This document shows positions 17,464 to 26,121 of a stretch of 64,000 nt of DNA, in pieces (the first letter of the stretch is position 1; every line of letters begins with the position of its first letter). The notes under the pieces were generated by a model that was not told the DNA's origin, did no database searches, and worked only from the letters and a program-made list of their open reading frames with translations. The position numbers and the translations under genes are program-made. This stretch comes from Oceanobacillus bengalensis. GTDB lineage: Bacteria > Bacillota > Bacilli > Bacillales > Amphibacillaceae. The DNA lies in assembly GCF_003628445.1 (NCBI RefSeq), contig NZ_RBZO01000018.1:1-64000 (forward strand), written 5' to 3'.

Positions 17464-18191
17464 ATCCCTTCCCCCATTCTCGTTAAACGACTTTGCACAT
17501 GCCGTTCCTTAATTTTCTGATGATGCTCCCACATGGCCTTTCTGGCTGCCTCTGGATTTTTTTCTATTATCGCTGTAAAGATATTTTCGTGTTCCTTCAT
17601 TACTTGTTGATTTAAATCCTTATCTTTAATCGAATGCTGTCTACTCTCTTTTAAATTAGCCATTATCTTATCTGAAACTAAGTTGATCATGTCTAACATG
17701 ACTGGATTACAGGAGGATTCTACAATTGCATAATGAAATGCATAATCCTCTTCAAGTGCAATCATCCCTTTCATTTCAACTTCAAGGAGCTGATGATAAA
17801 TATTCGTTAATTTCATTTTTTGTTCCGTTGTCATTCGACATGCCGCATGGTAAGCGGCATCTCCTTCAATTGCTTGTCTGAGCTCAATAAGGTCGATAAA
17901 GTCGGACCCTTTTTCGTCCATTATTTGGGAAAATTTATGTAATAAATCATGTTGTGTGACTTCATTTAAGAACATCCCGACCCCTGCACGAACAGTGATA
18001 ATACCTGATGATTCAAGAACGGTAACTGCCTCTTTTACCGATGTTCTTGAAACAGCGAATTGCTCTGCTAAGGCCCTTTCAGATGGTAGTTTTTCGCCTG
18101 GCTTAAGACTTCCATCTGCAATCGACTCTTTAATTTGTCCGATAATTGTTTGATAGATTCTTTTACGCTTCCCAATTGGTTTAAAACCCAA
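17460..18191 (-). CDS. GntR-family (FCD) regulator of the glcDF operon
   Basis: The N-terminal helix-turn-helix (YQTIIGQIKESIADGSLKPG, then VSRTSVKEAVTVLES) precedes an FCD domain with metal ligands around DLIELRQAIEGDAAYHA. An ATG at 18206 is in frame but has no ribosome site, while GGAGGGG lies 5 nt before the TTG at 18191, so I choose that start. The gene overlaps glcD by 4 bp. By analogy with LldR and GlcC it probably responds to a 2-hydroxyacid. Upstream DNA is a MITE-like element, so the native promoter may have been altered. Confidence 0.9.
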   Translation of the reverse strand: MGFKPIGKRKRIYQTIIGQIKESIADGSLKPGEKLPSERALAEQFAVSRTSVKEAVTVLESSGIITVRAGVGMFLNEVTQHDLLHKFSQIMDEKGSDFIDLIELRQAIEGDAAYHAACRMTTEQKMKLTNIYHQLLEVEMKGMIALEEDYAFHYAIVESSCNPVMLDMINLVSDKIMANLKESRQHSIKDKDLNQQVMKEHENIFTAIIEKNPEAARKAMWEHHQKIKERHVQSRLTRMGEGI

Positions 18192-18320
18192 CGTTACCCC
18201 TCCCATCTGTCTAGTGGCATAGTGGACAGTCCAGAATAATTTTAAGAAAAAGAAACAATATCATTTGTTTCTTTTTCCTTAGACTTTTTTGAAAAGTTTA
18301 TTTCTTATTCATTTCATTTT

Positions 18321-18820
18321 GGACTTATTTAATTCAGAATTTTGTAGCTCTCGCTTTCACTTATTAATGTTATGCGCTGTCTTTCGCTCCGACAGAATAC
18401 TTCGCTTTCCACGGGAACGGCACGAGCCCACTCGTGATGCCAATAACGCTTCTTCCTGGTCTTCGGACACGTGTTGTTCCCGTAGGACAAGGAATGCTTC
18501 GACAGCAACACATCGCACGAAGAAAATTGTTCTTTATTTTCGAGGAGTCTTCGTATTCTGCCTACGCTAAGATAGATTTTCTGATAGCTTTAGCCTTTTA
18601 AGTTACGTTTATAATATTTCTCATATCACTTAGATATCTAGTCTACATACAAGTAGAGCAGGATCTGAGTGGAGGAAAGACACGTAGACTTCTGCGGGAG
18701 GACAGGCCTAGGTGAGACTACGAAGTGCGTTAGCACGGAGGAGGCTCACCAGCCGCCCGCGAAAAGCGAAGTGTCTTTCCGGAACGACGTCTTTAGGACT
18801 ATTCTGAATTAAATATGTCT
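18321..18820. repeat. MITE-like element A (about 500 bp, inverted termini)
   Basis: The ends carry ATTTAATTCAGAAT (18327-18340) and its complement ATTCTGAATTAAAT (18801-18814); extended to 20 bp the ends agree at 18 positions. Inside are two GC-richer modules, one around 18395-18560 (CTTCGGACACGTG, AGGACAAGGA) and one around 18668-18797 (GGCCTAGGTGAGAC, CACCAGCCGCCCGC). Both modules recur in reverse order and orientation at 29474-29927. No open frame resembling a transposase is present. The 680-bp gap between the GntR gene and the next gene holds only this element plus short flanks. Confidence 0.7.
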
Positions 18821-18872
18821 ACACTTTATATAAATAGTGACTAATTGTATCTTTCCTTAAGTAAATGCTCGC

Positions 18873-19496
18873 TTATATTTTACTTACCGTGAAACTTCCC
18901 TTCACTTCATTTCCCCATTTCAGCACATATTCATCCTTATCAGTGATCGCTTGAACGCCCTCTGGTGTACCTGTGTAGATAATATCCCCCTTACCTAAAC
19001 CAAATTTCTCGTGAATATATTCTAAAATCGTTTGAAAGTCAAAAATCACAGATTGTATATTGCCATGCTGGACTGTTTCCTCATTACAAAGGAGCGAGAA
19101 GTCTGTTTCTTTACACGTTTCAACTCCTGGAAAATCCCAAAAGTCCGTAATTACTGCAGAATTTTTAAATCCTTTTGCAATAAGCCATGGATGTCCCTTC
19201 TTTTTCTGTACGGATTGAACATCCCTTAATGTAAAGTCAATTCCTAATGCCATGTTTGTAACAACATCATCAACCTTAAAACCTTCTTCTACATCGTTAC
19301 CAATGTAAAGGACAAGCTCTAATTCATGATGTATATCCCCCTGATCATTCGGATAAGAAATAACACTTCCATCCCCTTTAACAAGTGCATGAGTTGGTTT
19401 AGAAAATACCATCGGCGTATCTGGCACATCATTCCCTAGTTCTAAAGCATGATCCTTATAATTGCGTCCAATACAAAATATATTTTTAATTTCCAT
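18873..19496 (-). CDS. Fumarylacetoacetate hydrolase (FAH) family protein, short form
   Basis: About 207 residues forming one FAH catalytic domain, with IFCIGRNYKDHA at the N-terminus, the metal-site segment HHELELVLYIG (EXE type, about 65-75), and a C-terminal GDIIYTGTPEGV. Members hydrolyse or decarboxylate beta-diketo acids, for example acylpyruvases, oxaloacetate decarboxylases and 2,4-diketo-3-deoxy-sugar-acid hydrolases. The ATG at 19496 begins exactly at the conserved domain, so the in-frame codon at 19514 is less likely. It overlaps the end of the upstream GntR gene. A larger FAH paralogue lies at 25231-26100. Confidence 0.88.
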   Translation of the reverse strand: MEIKNIFCIGRNYKDHALELGNDVPDTPMVFSKPTHALVKGDGSVISYPNDQGDIHHELELVLYIGNDVEEGFKVDDVVTNMALGIDFTLRDVQSVQKKKGHPWLIAKGFKNSAVITDFWDFPGVETCKETDFSLLCNEETVQHGNIQSVIFDFQTILEYIHEKFGLGKGDIIYTGTPEGVQAITDKDEYVLKWGNEVKGSFTVSKI

Positions 19497-20220
19497 CGTT
19501 GCCCTCATTCCCATCTTTTTTCATCACTCTTTTATCATGTAGTTTGATTCGTGCATTGGTTAAATGGTTAATAACGGCATTTCTTGCTGCCGCCCCATCC
19601 CTTTCTTTAATTGCTTCATATATTTTCTCATGTTCTAAATACACTTCTTTTCGTTTTGCTGTCCAACCGAGATTTTTTTCTAAAGAAAACTTTAGTGCGC
19701 GTTGATGAAGATCAGACAGGTGATCCATTGTTTGTGTTAAAAACGGATTATATGCCGCTTTCACCAATGCAATGTGGAATACATAATCTGCTTCATATCC
19801 TACTGCCTGCTCGTCATTCATCACCTTTTTAAAAGCATCCAAACTCGTTTTTAAATAGGTAAGATCCTTCTCTTTTCGTCTGTTTGCTGCAAGATATGCA
19901 GCTTCTGATTCTACAATCGTTCGCATTTCTAGTAAATCTTGCACCTGCCTAACATCAACCATTTCAAATTGAACGGGATCAAGCATTGTAGCTAAGTTTA
20001 CTTCCCTGACCCAGCTACCGCCACCTTGTTTCGACTCAATAACCCCACTTGCTTCTAACACACTTAATGCTTCTCTTAGTGGAACGCGACTTACACCAAA
20101 TCTTTTAGCGAGTTCGTTTTCGGTTGGAAGCTTACTGTTAGGAGGTATTTCACCAGATTTAATTAATGAAATGATTTCTTCACGTACTAATTCGGACACT
20201 TTTTTTCTTTGAATCTGCAA
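19486..20220 (-). CDS. GntR-family (FCD) transcriptional regulator
   Basis: A winged helix (SELVREEIISLIKSGEIPP, then VSRVPLREALSVLEASG) and an FCD domain (VQDLLEMRTIVESEAAYLA) are clear. The frame opens at a GTG (20229), but that codon lies inside the AGGGGGTG ribosome site. The TTG at 20220, 6 nt after the site, fits better and gives 244 residues. It sits between the TRAP permease and the short FAH gene in a minus-strand unit and probably regulates TRAP uptake and the downstream pathway. Confidence 0.88.
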   Translation of the reverse strand: MQIQRKKVSELVREEIISLIKSGEIPPNSKLPTENELAKRFGVSRVPLREALSVLEASGVIESKQGGGSWVREVNLATMLDPVQFEMVDVRQVQDLLEMRTIVESEAAYLAANRRKEKDLTYLKTSLDAFKKVMNDEQAVGYEADYVFHIALVKAAYNPFLTQTMDHLSDLHQRALKFSLEKNLGWTAKRKEVYLEHEKIYEAIKERDGAAARNAVINHLTNARIKLHDKRVMKKDGNEGNDGN

Positions 20221-20248
20221 TAAAGACACCCCCTAGGTAAACTAACAT

Positions 20249-22228
20249 TTAACTTGCCTCAGTCTCTTGCGCGGCAATAGCTCCCACTTTCTTAGAACGA
20301 ATAATATGCCATGCAAGTAGTAAAATACCGATGACTAAACCAATCGTATCTGTTAAAAGACCTGGTTTAATTAATAGGAATGCAATGGAGAAGAATCCAA
20401 TTCTTTCAATAATATTGAGCTTCACTCTAAAGAAATTAAAAACTGCAATTGATAGTGCAAATACACCTAATAATGCTGTGATAAACACCACTATACCATC
20501 TAAGAAGGATGCAACCTCTCCTGTTTCCGTTTGCATAACCATAATTGGGTTATAAGCAATCATAAACGGTATGAGAAATCCTGGTAAACATAATTTCAGT
20601 GCGGTCCATGATGTCTTCATCGGATCTGAACCAGATATTCCTGCAGCAGTGTATGCTGCAAGTGCTACAGGTGGTGTAATATTAGATAATGCACCAAACC
20701 AGAACACGAAGAAATGTGCTGCAACTGGGTTTACACCCGCTTCTACCAATGCTGGTGCAGCAGTTACTGCTACGACAATGTAAAGTGCAGTTGAAGGTAG
20801 ACCCATACTCAAAATGATACAAGTGATCATTACAAGAACTAAGATAATCGCTAACACGCCACCTGATAATTCAATAATGTTATATGCTAGTGTTGATCCA
20901 AGACCAGTCATCGTAACAACTGCAATAAGAATCCCTACAGAAGCACAGGCAACAGCTACTTGAATGGTTCCTTTAGCACCATCAATAAGCGCTTTCCCTG
21001 CTTTCATAATGGTAATTCGGTTTTCTTTATCCTTTGTCAACCAGCTTGCAATAATTGCAGCGGCAATACCTGCGAATCCAGCAGCAATAGGCGTTCTTCC
21101 TGATAACAACGTACCGATTACAATGACAAGTGGTACAAGTAAAATTCCGCCTTCTTTAAGCACAGCCCATACTTGAGGAATCGAATCTTTGCTCATTCCT
21201 TTAAGTCCTTGCTTTTTCGCTTCAATATCAATTGCAATAATTAGACCAGCATAATAAAGAAGTGCGGGAATAATTGCTGCAATAATAATGACGTTATAGC
21301 TAACACCTAGAAACCCGGCCATAATGAATGCTGCTGCCCCCATGATTGGTGGCATGATCATTCCGCCTGTGGATGCTGCTGCTTCAACCGCACCTGCAAA
21401 TCGAGGTTTCAATCCTAGACCTTTCATTAATGGAATGGTAAATGTACCTGTTGTTGCAACGTTGGCAACCGCACTTCCGCTTAAAGAGCCTGTTAAAGCA
21501 CTCGATATAACCGCTACTTGAGCTGGTCCACCACGACGTTGTCCAGCAATCGCAATGGCAAGGTCATTAAATAATTTTGTTGCTCCACTCGCATTTAGGA
21601 AAGCCCCAAATAGGATAAAGAGGATGATATAAGTGGTTGCAATGGAGAAGGTCATTCCAAAGATACCTTCTGTCGTCATATAAAAACGGAATAATAACCG
21701 TTCTAGTGTAAATCCTGCATGACCGAATACCCCTGGAAAATATGGTCCGAACAATGCGTATACAATTGCTAAAAGCGAGAGAATTGGAATAAAAATACCT
21801 ATACTTCTTCTAGCAACCTCTAATAAAACAATTAGTGTAATAATCGCAAACACATAATCTATCACAATTGGCTGCGACATTCTCACATTATGAATGACAG
21901 AGTAATTAATAAGTATATAAATAACCCCTGACAACCCAGCTAATACTAGGGCAACATCAACATAAGAAAATTTTTCTTTGTTTCCTTTCTTCGTTGCTGG
22001 ATGTAAGAAGAAACCCAATACGAAGATGAAACCTAGAAATATGATATTACGATAAATCTCTTGAATGTTCATAAAACTATTCACATAAATAGAGAATATC
22101 GATAAACCTAAGGCAAAGGCTGCAACAATTGTTGCTTGCTTTCCTATTAACTGCCTACCGCCCCCGCCACCTTCTTTATCCAAATCTATATTTTGGCTGT
22201 CATCTGCTGTCTTCTTTTTAAATAGCAT
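20249..22228 (-). CDS. TRAP transporter fused permease (DctQM, TAXI type)
   Basis: About 659 residues with roughly 16-18 predicted membrane helices. An N-terminal region corresponds to the small 4TM subunit and the rest to the DctM-like large subunit, with its repeated hairpin motifs (SALTGSLSGSAVANVATTG and MGLPSTALYIVV) and STGGMIMPPIMGAAAF. Fused permeases pair with TAXI-type receptors, one of which is encoded just upstream. The complex imports an organic acid with a sodium or proton gradient. AAGGTG lies 8 nt before the ATG at 22228; the TTG at 22252 has no site. Confidence 0.9.
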   Translation of the reverse strand: MLFKKKTADDSQNIDLDKEGGGGGRQLIGKQATIVAAFALGLSIFSIYVNSFMNIQEIYRNIIFLGFIFVLGFFLHPATKKGNKEKFSYVDVALVLAGLSGVIYILINYSVIHNVRMSQPIVIDYVFAIITLIVLLEVARRSIGIFIPILSLLAIVYALFGPYFPGVFGHAGFTLERLLFRFYMTTEGIFGMTFSIATTYIILFILFGAFLNASGATKLFNDLAIAIAGQRRGGPAQVAVISSALTGSLSGSAVANVATTGTFTIPLMKGLGLKPRFAGAVEAAASTGGMIMPPIMGAAAFIMAGFLGVSYNVIIIAAIIPALLYYAGLIIAIDIEAKKQGLKGMSKDSIPQVWAVLKEGGILLVPLVIVIGTLLSGRTPIAAGFAGIAAAIIASWLTKDKENRITIMKAGKALIDGAKGTIQVAVACASVGILIAVVTMTGLGSTLAYNIIELSGGVLAIILVLVMITCIILSMGLPSTALYIVVAVTAAPALVEAGVNPVAAHFFVFWFGALSNITPPVALAAYTAAGISGSDPMKTSWTALKLCLPGFLIPFMIAYNPIMVMQTETGEVASFLDGIVVFITALLGVFALSIAVFNFFRVKLNIIERIGFFSIAFLLIKPGLLTDTIGLVIGILLLAWHIIRSKKVGAIAAQETEAS

Positions 22229-22346
22229 TGTTTTCACCTTCATTTCTAACAAAATTTTATCGTGTAAAGGCTGGAGGGTATCACCTCCAACCTACTTATA
22301 TGCGTGCAGTCCGTACGTTACTGAACCGGCGATTTCGCTTTTCTTA

Positions 22347-23348
22347 TTACTTCGCTTCTTCTGGAATTAGTTCTTCTGGGATTTCTAAACCTTGTTCCTC
22401 AAAATATTTGTACGCTCCAACGTGAAGTGGCGCTGGTAATCCATCTAATGCAGTTTCTAGTAAAACTTCTTTTGCCGAATTATGAATTTCATGTACTTGA
22501 TCTAGATTTTCATACATCGTCTTTGTTAATTCATAAACCATATCTTCATCTAAATCAGCTGGAACACCTAGGAAGTTAGGCATTGCAATTGTATTAATAT
22601 CTTCTTCCTGACCAGGATAGGTTTCACTAGGAATGACAAAGCGGTACCACGTATTGTAGATACTATTGATTGATTCAAGTTGCTCATCCGTAATATCTAG
22701 TACTCGTGCATCAACGCCACTTGCATACATATCCATAATTGCTGATACAGGCGTTCCACCAGGTGTCGATCCCCCATCTAGTCGACCATCACGCATAGCA
22801 GAAACAGCATCATCATAACCTAAGTATTCAGGAGTAATATCGTCTTTCGTAAGTCCTACACCTTCCATCATGATAAGGGTAGACTGCTCTGTCCCACTCG
22901 CCTGTGGCCCAACTGAGAAGGTATTCCCAGCAATATCTTCAATTGTTCCTGTTTCTACTTTGTCATTCATTAATACAAAATGCTCTACATTTCCCCAAAG
23001 CATTGAAATCGAACGTAAATCTTCATAAGCATTTCCTTCAAAGTTTCCTGTTCCCCCAACTGCTTGTGCACCAATTAACCCTTGTAAAATAGCCATATCA
23101 GCTTCTCCATTTCGGAGTAGATCAATATTTTCTACAGAACCCGCAGATGATTGACCTGTAGCATTCATCCCATCAATATGTTCTGTCCAAAGATTACCCA
23201 ATCCTACCCCGATTGGATAGTATGTACCGCCAGATGATGCAGTAGCGATAGTTAGATATTTCGTCCCTCCACTACCTTCTTCTCCACCTCCACATGCAGC
23301 TAAAACGATTGCAACGACAATTAAAATCGGTGCTAATAACTTTCTCAT
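22347..23348 (-). CDS. TAXI-family TRAP solute receptor lipoprotein
   Basis: The 333-residue protein has a lipoprotein signal (LIVVAIVLAAC, lipid cysteine about 19) and the TAXI hallmark IATASSGGTYYPIGVGLGNLW just after the anchor. It binds the ligand outside the membrane and delivers it to the fused permease encoded 118 bp downstream. It has its own promoter and a cre-like box. TAXI ligands are poorly known (glutamate or 2-oxoglutarate in a few cases), so the substrate is unassigned; neighbouring genes suggest a hydroxy- or sugar acid. Confidence 0.9.
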   Translation of the reverse strand: MRKLLAPILIVVAIVLAACGGGEEGSGGTKYLTIATASSGGTYYPIGVGLGNLWTEHIDGMNATGQSSAGSVENIDLLRNGEADMAILQGLIGAQAVGGTGNFEGNAYEDLRSISMLWGNVEHFVLMNDKVETGTIEDIAGNTFSVGPQASGTEQSTLIMMEGVGLTKDDITPEYLGYDDAVSAMRDGRLDGGSTPGGTPVSAIMDMYASGVDARVLDITDEQLESINSIYNTWYRFVIPSETYPGQEEDINTIAMPNFLGVPADLDEDMVYELTKTMYENLDQVHEIHNSAKEVLLETALDGLPAPLHVGAYKYFEEQGLEIPEELIPEEAK

Positions 23349-23379
23349 GAATTTTCCCCCTATTTCGTTTATTGTGTAA

Positions 23380-23437
23380 TGTAAGCGCTTTTCTAAAGTT
23401 GTAATATGATTATATAATATGACGAATATAGAATCAA
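23380..23437 (-). promoter_or_regulatory. Promoter and cre-like box before the TAXI receptor gene
   Basis: On the minus strand TTGATT (23437-23432), a 17-bp spacer and TATAAT (23414-23409) form a good sigma-A promoter. TGTAAGCGCTTTTC (23380-23393) just downstream resembles a cre box with two departures from the consensus and would sit near the transcription start. A 10-bp palindrome ATTATATAAT overlaps the -10 region. Confidence 0.6.
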
Positions 23438-23537
23438 CAGTTTTTTGTCAATTGTTAAAAAATTAGGTATATTTACTGATGAGTATATTAAATGTCGGTT
23501 ATCGGAATTACTTCATGACGTTTTTTAGGGCATAATA

Positions 23538-23570
23538 AAGAGCTGATACCGAAATCTCGTATCAGCTCTT
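23538..23570 (-). terminator. Hairpin terminator after the atypical SDR gene
   Basis: A 12-bp perfect stem (AAGAGCTGATAC with GTATCAGCTCTT) lies 16 bp past the stop codon, followed on the minus strand by a short T-rich stretch. Confidence 0.75.
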
Positions 23571-23585
23571 AAGTCCATTAAACCT

Positions 23586-24377
23586 TTATAAAGCCTTAAC
23601 CAACCCACCATCAACAACAAAGGACTGACCTGTAACATACGTATTTGCACCAGAACATAGAAAAACTACCATTTTCGCAAATTCATCTGGACGGCCATAT
23701 CTGCCAATCGGGATGGATTTTTCCGTTTGCGCTCTTAATTCTTCATACGAAACTCCTGTTGCTTTTGCTCTGATCTCATCAAGCTCAGCTACTCTATCTG
23801 TTGCAATTCGACCAGGGCCAACAGTATTGATCATAATGTTATCTTTCGCCAGTTCCTGTGATAGACTCTTCGCTAAACCGACAATTCCTGCTCTAAAAGT
23901 GTTTGATAAAATTAAGTTATCCAATGTTTGTTTAATAGAAGAAGAAGCAAAGTTAACAATTCTACCAGCACCTGTTTCGCGCATATGTGGCAATACTTCT
24001 CTAATTAAACGAACAAAACTTAATAGATTTAATTCATACGCTTTTTGCCAATCCTCATCTGAGAACTTATCAAATCCCCCTGCTGGTGGTCCTCCAGCAT
24101 TGTTAATAAGTACATCGACCGTACCATTCCATTCTACGGCTGTTTCTACTACTGCTTTTATTTGCTCAAGGCTAGTAATATCACACACTTGATAACGGAC
24201 ATTATCATTGCCTGTTTGTTCTTTAATTTCTGCTACTGTTTTTTCTAATTCTGCTTCATTTCGGCTGGAAATCAGTACATGTGCACCCTCTTCAGCGAAT
24301 TGTAATGCTGATGCTTTTCCTAGCCCTTTACTACCTGCCGTTATAATGACTGATTTTCCTTTTAATCCTAAATCCAT
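23586..24377 (-). CDS. Atypical short-chain dehydrogenase/reductase
   Basis: A 263-residue SDR-fold protein with the nucleotide-binding loop TAGSKGLGKA (about 13-22), NNAGGP and a C-terminal VTGQSFVVDGG. The classical YxxxK catalytic pair is missing: after the serine in NFASSSIK the segment reads LSNTFRAGIVGLAKS, where family members normally have Y-x-x-x-K. A known subgroup of bacterial SDRs shows the same change, and its reaction is unclear. It lies alone between a hairpin and the 51-bp repeat array, upstream of the TAXI promoter. It could act on a sugar-acid intermediate, but this is inference. Confidence 0.85.
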   Translation of the reverse strand: MDLGLKGKSVIITAGSKGLGKASALQFAEEGAHVLISSRNEAELEKTVAEIKEQTGNDNVRYQVCDITSLEQIKAVVETAVEWNGTVDVLINNAGGPPAGGFDKFSDEDWQKAYELNLLSFVRLIREVLPHMRETGAGRIVNFASSSIKQTLDNLILSNTFRAGIVGLAKSLSQELAKDNIMINTVGPGRIATDRVAELDEIRAKATGVSYEELRAQTEKSIPIGRYGRPDEFAKMVVFLCSGANTYVTGQSFVVDGGLVKAL

Positions 24378-24538
24378 CGTAATCGCTCCTTTTTATTTTG
24401 GCTCTTTTCTAAAAGATTGTTGCTTTTGACACAATAGATATAATCTGCGAGGTAACATCGAACTTAAAAAAATATCTTGTTTGTACTCTCAAGATCAATA
24501 AAGAATTATGAATGCCAATACTCAACGGAGCTATCAAA

Positions 24539-25150
24539 ATTGAAATAGAGCAAAATCCTCTTCAAATGAACTTGATAAGCCTTCTCAAGATTGAAATAGA
24601 GCAAAACCCTCTTCAAATGAACTTGATAAGCCTTCTCAAGATTGAAATAGAGCAAAATCCTCATGAAATGAACTTGATAAGCTCTCTCAAGATTGAAATA
24701 GAGCAAGATTCTCATGAAATGAACTTGATAAGCCTTCTCAAGATTGAAATAGAGCAAAATTCTCTTCAAATGAACTTGATAAGCCTTCTCAAGATTGAAA
24801 TTGAGCAAAATTCTCTTCAAATGAACTTGATAAGCCTTCTCAAGATTGAAATAGAGCAAGATTCTCTTGAAATGAACTTGATAAGCCTTCTCAAGATTAA
24901 AATTGAGCAAAATTCTCTTGAAATGAACTTGATAACCCTTCTCAAGATTAAAATTGAGCAAAATTCGCTTCAAATGAACTTGATAACCCTTCTCAAGATT
25001 GAAATAGAGCAAAATTCTCTTCAAATGAACTTGATAACCCTTCTCAAGATTGAAATTGAGCAAAATTCTCTTCAAATGAACTTGATAAGCCTTCTCAAGA
25101 TTAAAATAGAGCAAAATTCTCTTCAAATGAACTTGATAAGCTCTCTCAAG
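24539..25150. repeat. Tandem array: twelve copies of a 51-bp unit
   Basis: Twelve head-to-tail copies of a 51-bp unit (core GAAATAGAGCAAAATTCTC, then CAAATGAACTTGATAAGCC). Copies differ at only a few positions. Because 51 is a multiple of three and no stop occurs in some frames, reading frames stay open through the array on both strands: a plus frame with a 17-residue repeat (IEIEQNSLQMNLISLLK) and a minus frame. Neither has a good ribosome site or promoter, so I treat the array as non-coding. The 853-bp gap 24378-25230 contains nothing else recognised. Confidence 0.9.
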
Positions 25151-25230
25151 AAAATTCCCCAAATTATTGTTACTTCGCAGTTTACATCAACTACGAGACC
25201 AAAGAAACAACAAACATTATGAAAACAATC

Positions 25231-26100
25231 TTATTTTACTTTTAGATCTTTTACTGTATTTGATAGGGTAGTAAACCCATCGATTTCACATGCAACAACA
25301 TCTCCGTCACGAATAACGACCGCGCCTGGGGTACCAGTTGAGATAATATCCCCTGGTAATAATGTCATCACTTTCGAATGGAAGGATACGAGATTCCATG
25401 GAGTAAATGTCATATTCGAAACAACGTTCTTGCGATGTAACTCGCCATTAATAACAGTAGAAACTTCTAATGCATTCACATCTTCTACCTCATCCGTCGT
25501 TACCAATTCTGGTCCAAAACTAAAAAACGTGTCAAAGCTTTTCGAGCGCGTTAAGTAACGGGGATTTTTTTGCAAAATATCTTCTGCAGTCATATCAATA
25601 ATTGTCGTATAGCCCGCAACATAATTGATTGCAGCTTCTTCAGAAACATCTTTACATTCTTTGCCGATAATAATGCCAAGCTCTGACTCAGCAGTTGTTC
25701 GTTCCGACTGATGCGGCACGTTTATCGTATCGTTCGGTCCAATAATTGTCGTATCAGGCTTCATAAAACTTGCTGGTTCTGTGTTTGGTGCTTTTTCACT
25801 TAAATCAGATGCATGTTCCACATAGTTTAATCCGATTCCCCAAATCTTCCGTGGATGACGATATAGAGGGCCATATGTAACGTCATTCCCGTTTAAAGCT
25901 TCCACGTTTTCCAGTTCATTTTTCCCTTCTGCCTGATACCAATCTCGTAAGCTATCTAACTCGCCCTTTTTGATAAGATTAAATAAATTGGTGCTCCATT
26001 CTTTTCCAAGTTTTTTGTTCACACTTTCAACTAAATAAACTTTCTCACCAACAATGATTGCAGCTTTTTCATTATGTTCTTTTATACTAGCTAAACGCAT
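25231..26100 (-). CDS. Fumarylacetoacetate hydrolase (FAH) family protein, long form
   Basis: A 289-residue protein with an N-terminal extension and a C-terminal FAH domain: IWGIGLNYVEHA (near 87), the metal site ESELGIIIG (about 139-147), and GDIISTGTPGAV near the end. This size matches the group that includes 2,4-diketo-3-deoxy-L-fuconate hydrolase and other sugar-acid pathway enzymes. It is the last gene of a three-gene unit with the malate/lactate dehydrogenase-like and LarA-like genes. The exact substrate cannot be fixed from sequence. Confidence 0.88.
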   Translation of the reverse strand: MRLASIKEHNEKAAIIVGEKVYLVESVNKKLGKEWSTNLFNLIKKGELDSLRDWYQAEGKNELENVEALNGNDVTYGPLYRHPRKIWGIGLNYVEHASDLSEKAPNTEPASFMKPDTTIIGPNDTINVPHQSERTTAESELGIIIGKECKDVSEEAAINYVAGYTTIIDMTAEDILQKNPRYLTRSKSFDTFFSFGPELVTTDEVEDVNALEVSTVINGELHRKNVVSNMTFTPWNLVSFHSKVMTLLPGDIISTGTPGAVVIRDGDVVACEIDGFTTLSNTVKDLKVK

Positions 26101-26121
26101 GCTTCCACTCTCCTCATACTA

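Noticed and set aside
18321-18820. Structured non-coding RNA or riboswitch upstream of the GntR gene
   Set aside because: The GC-rich, foldable sequence recurs at other unrelated sites in both orientations with terminal inverted repeats, which fits a mobile element better than a cis-regulator.
23713-24192. 159-residue plus-strand frame over the atypical SDR gene
   Set aside because: Shadow frame of a clear SDR-fold gene.
24539-25150. CRISPR array
   Set aside because: Copies are contiguous with no unique spacers and no cas genes are present, so this is a tandem repeat.
24512-25222. Open frame of 236 residues on plus strand and 218 on minus strand
   Set aside because: Both arise from the 51-bp tandem repeat, whose period is a multiple of three. 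No ribosome site, promoter or non-repetitive domain supports either, so I list only the repeat.
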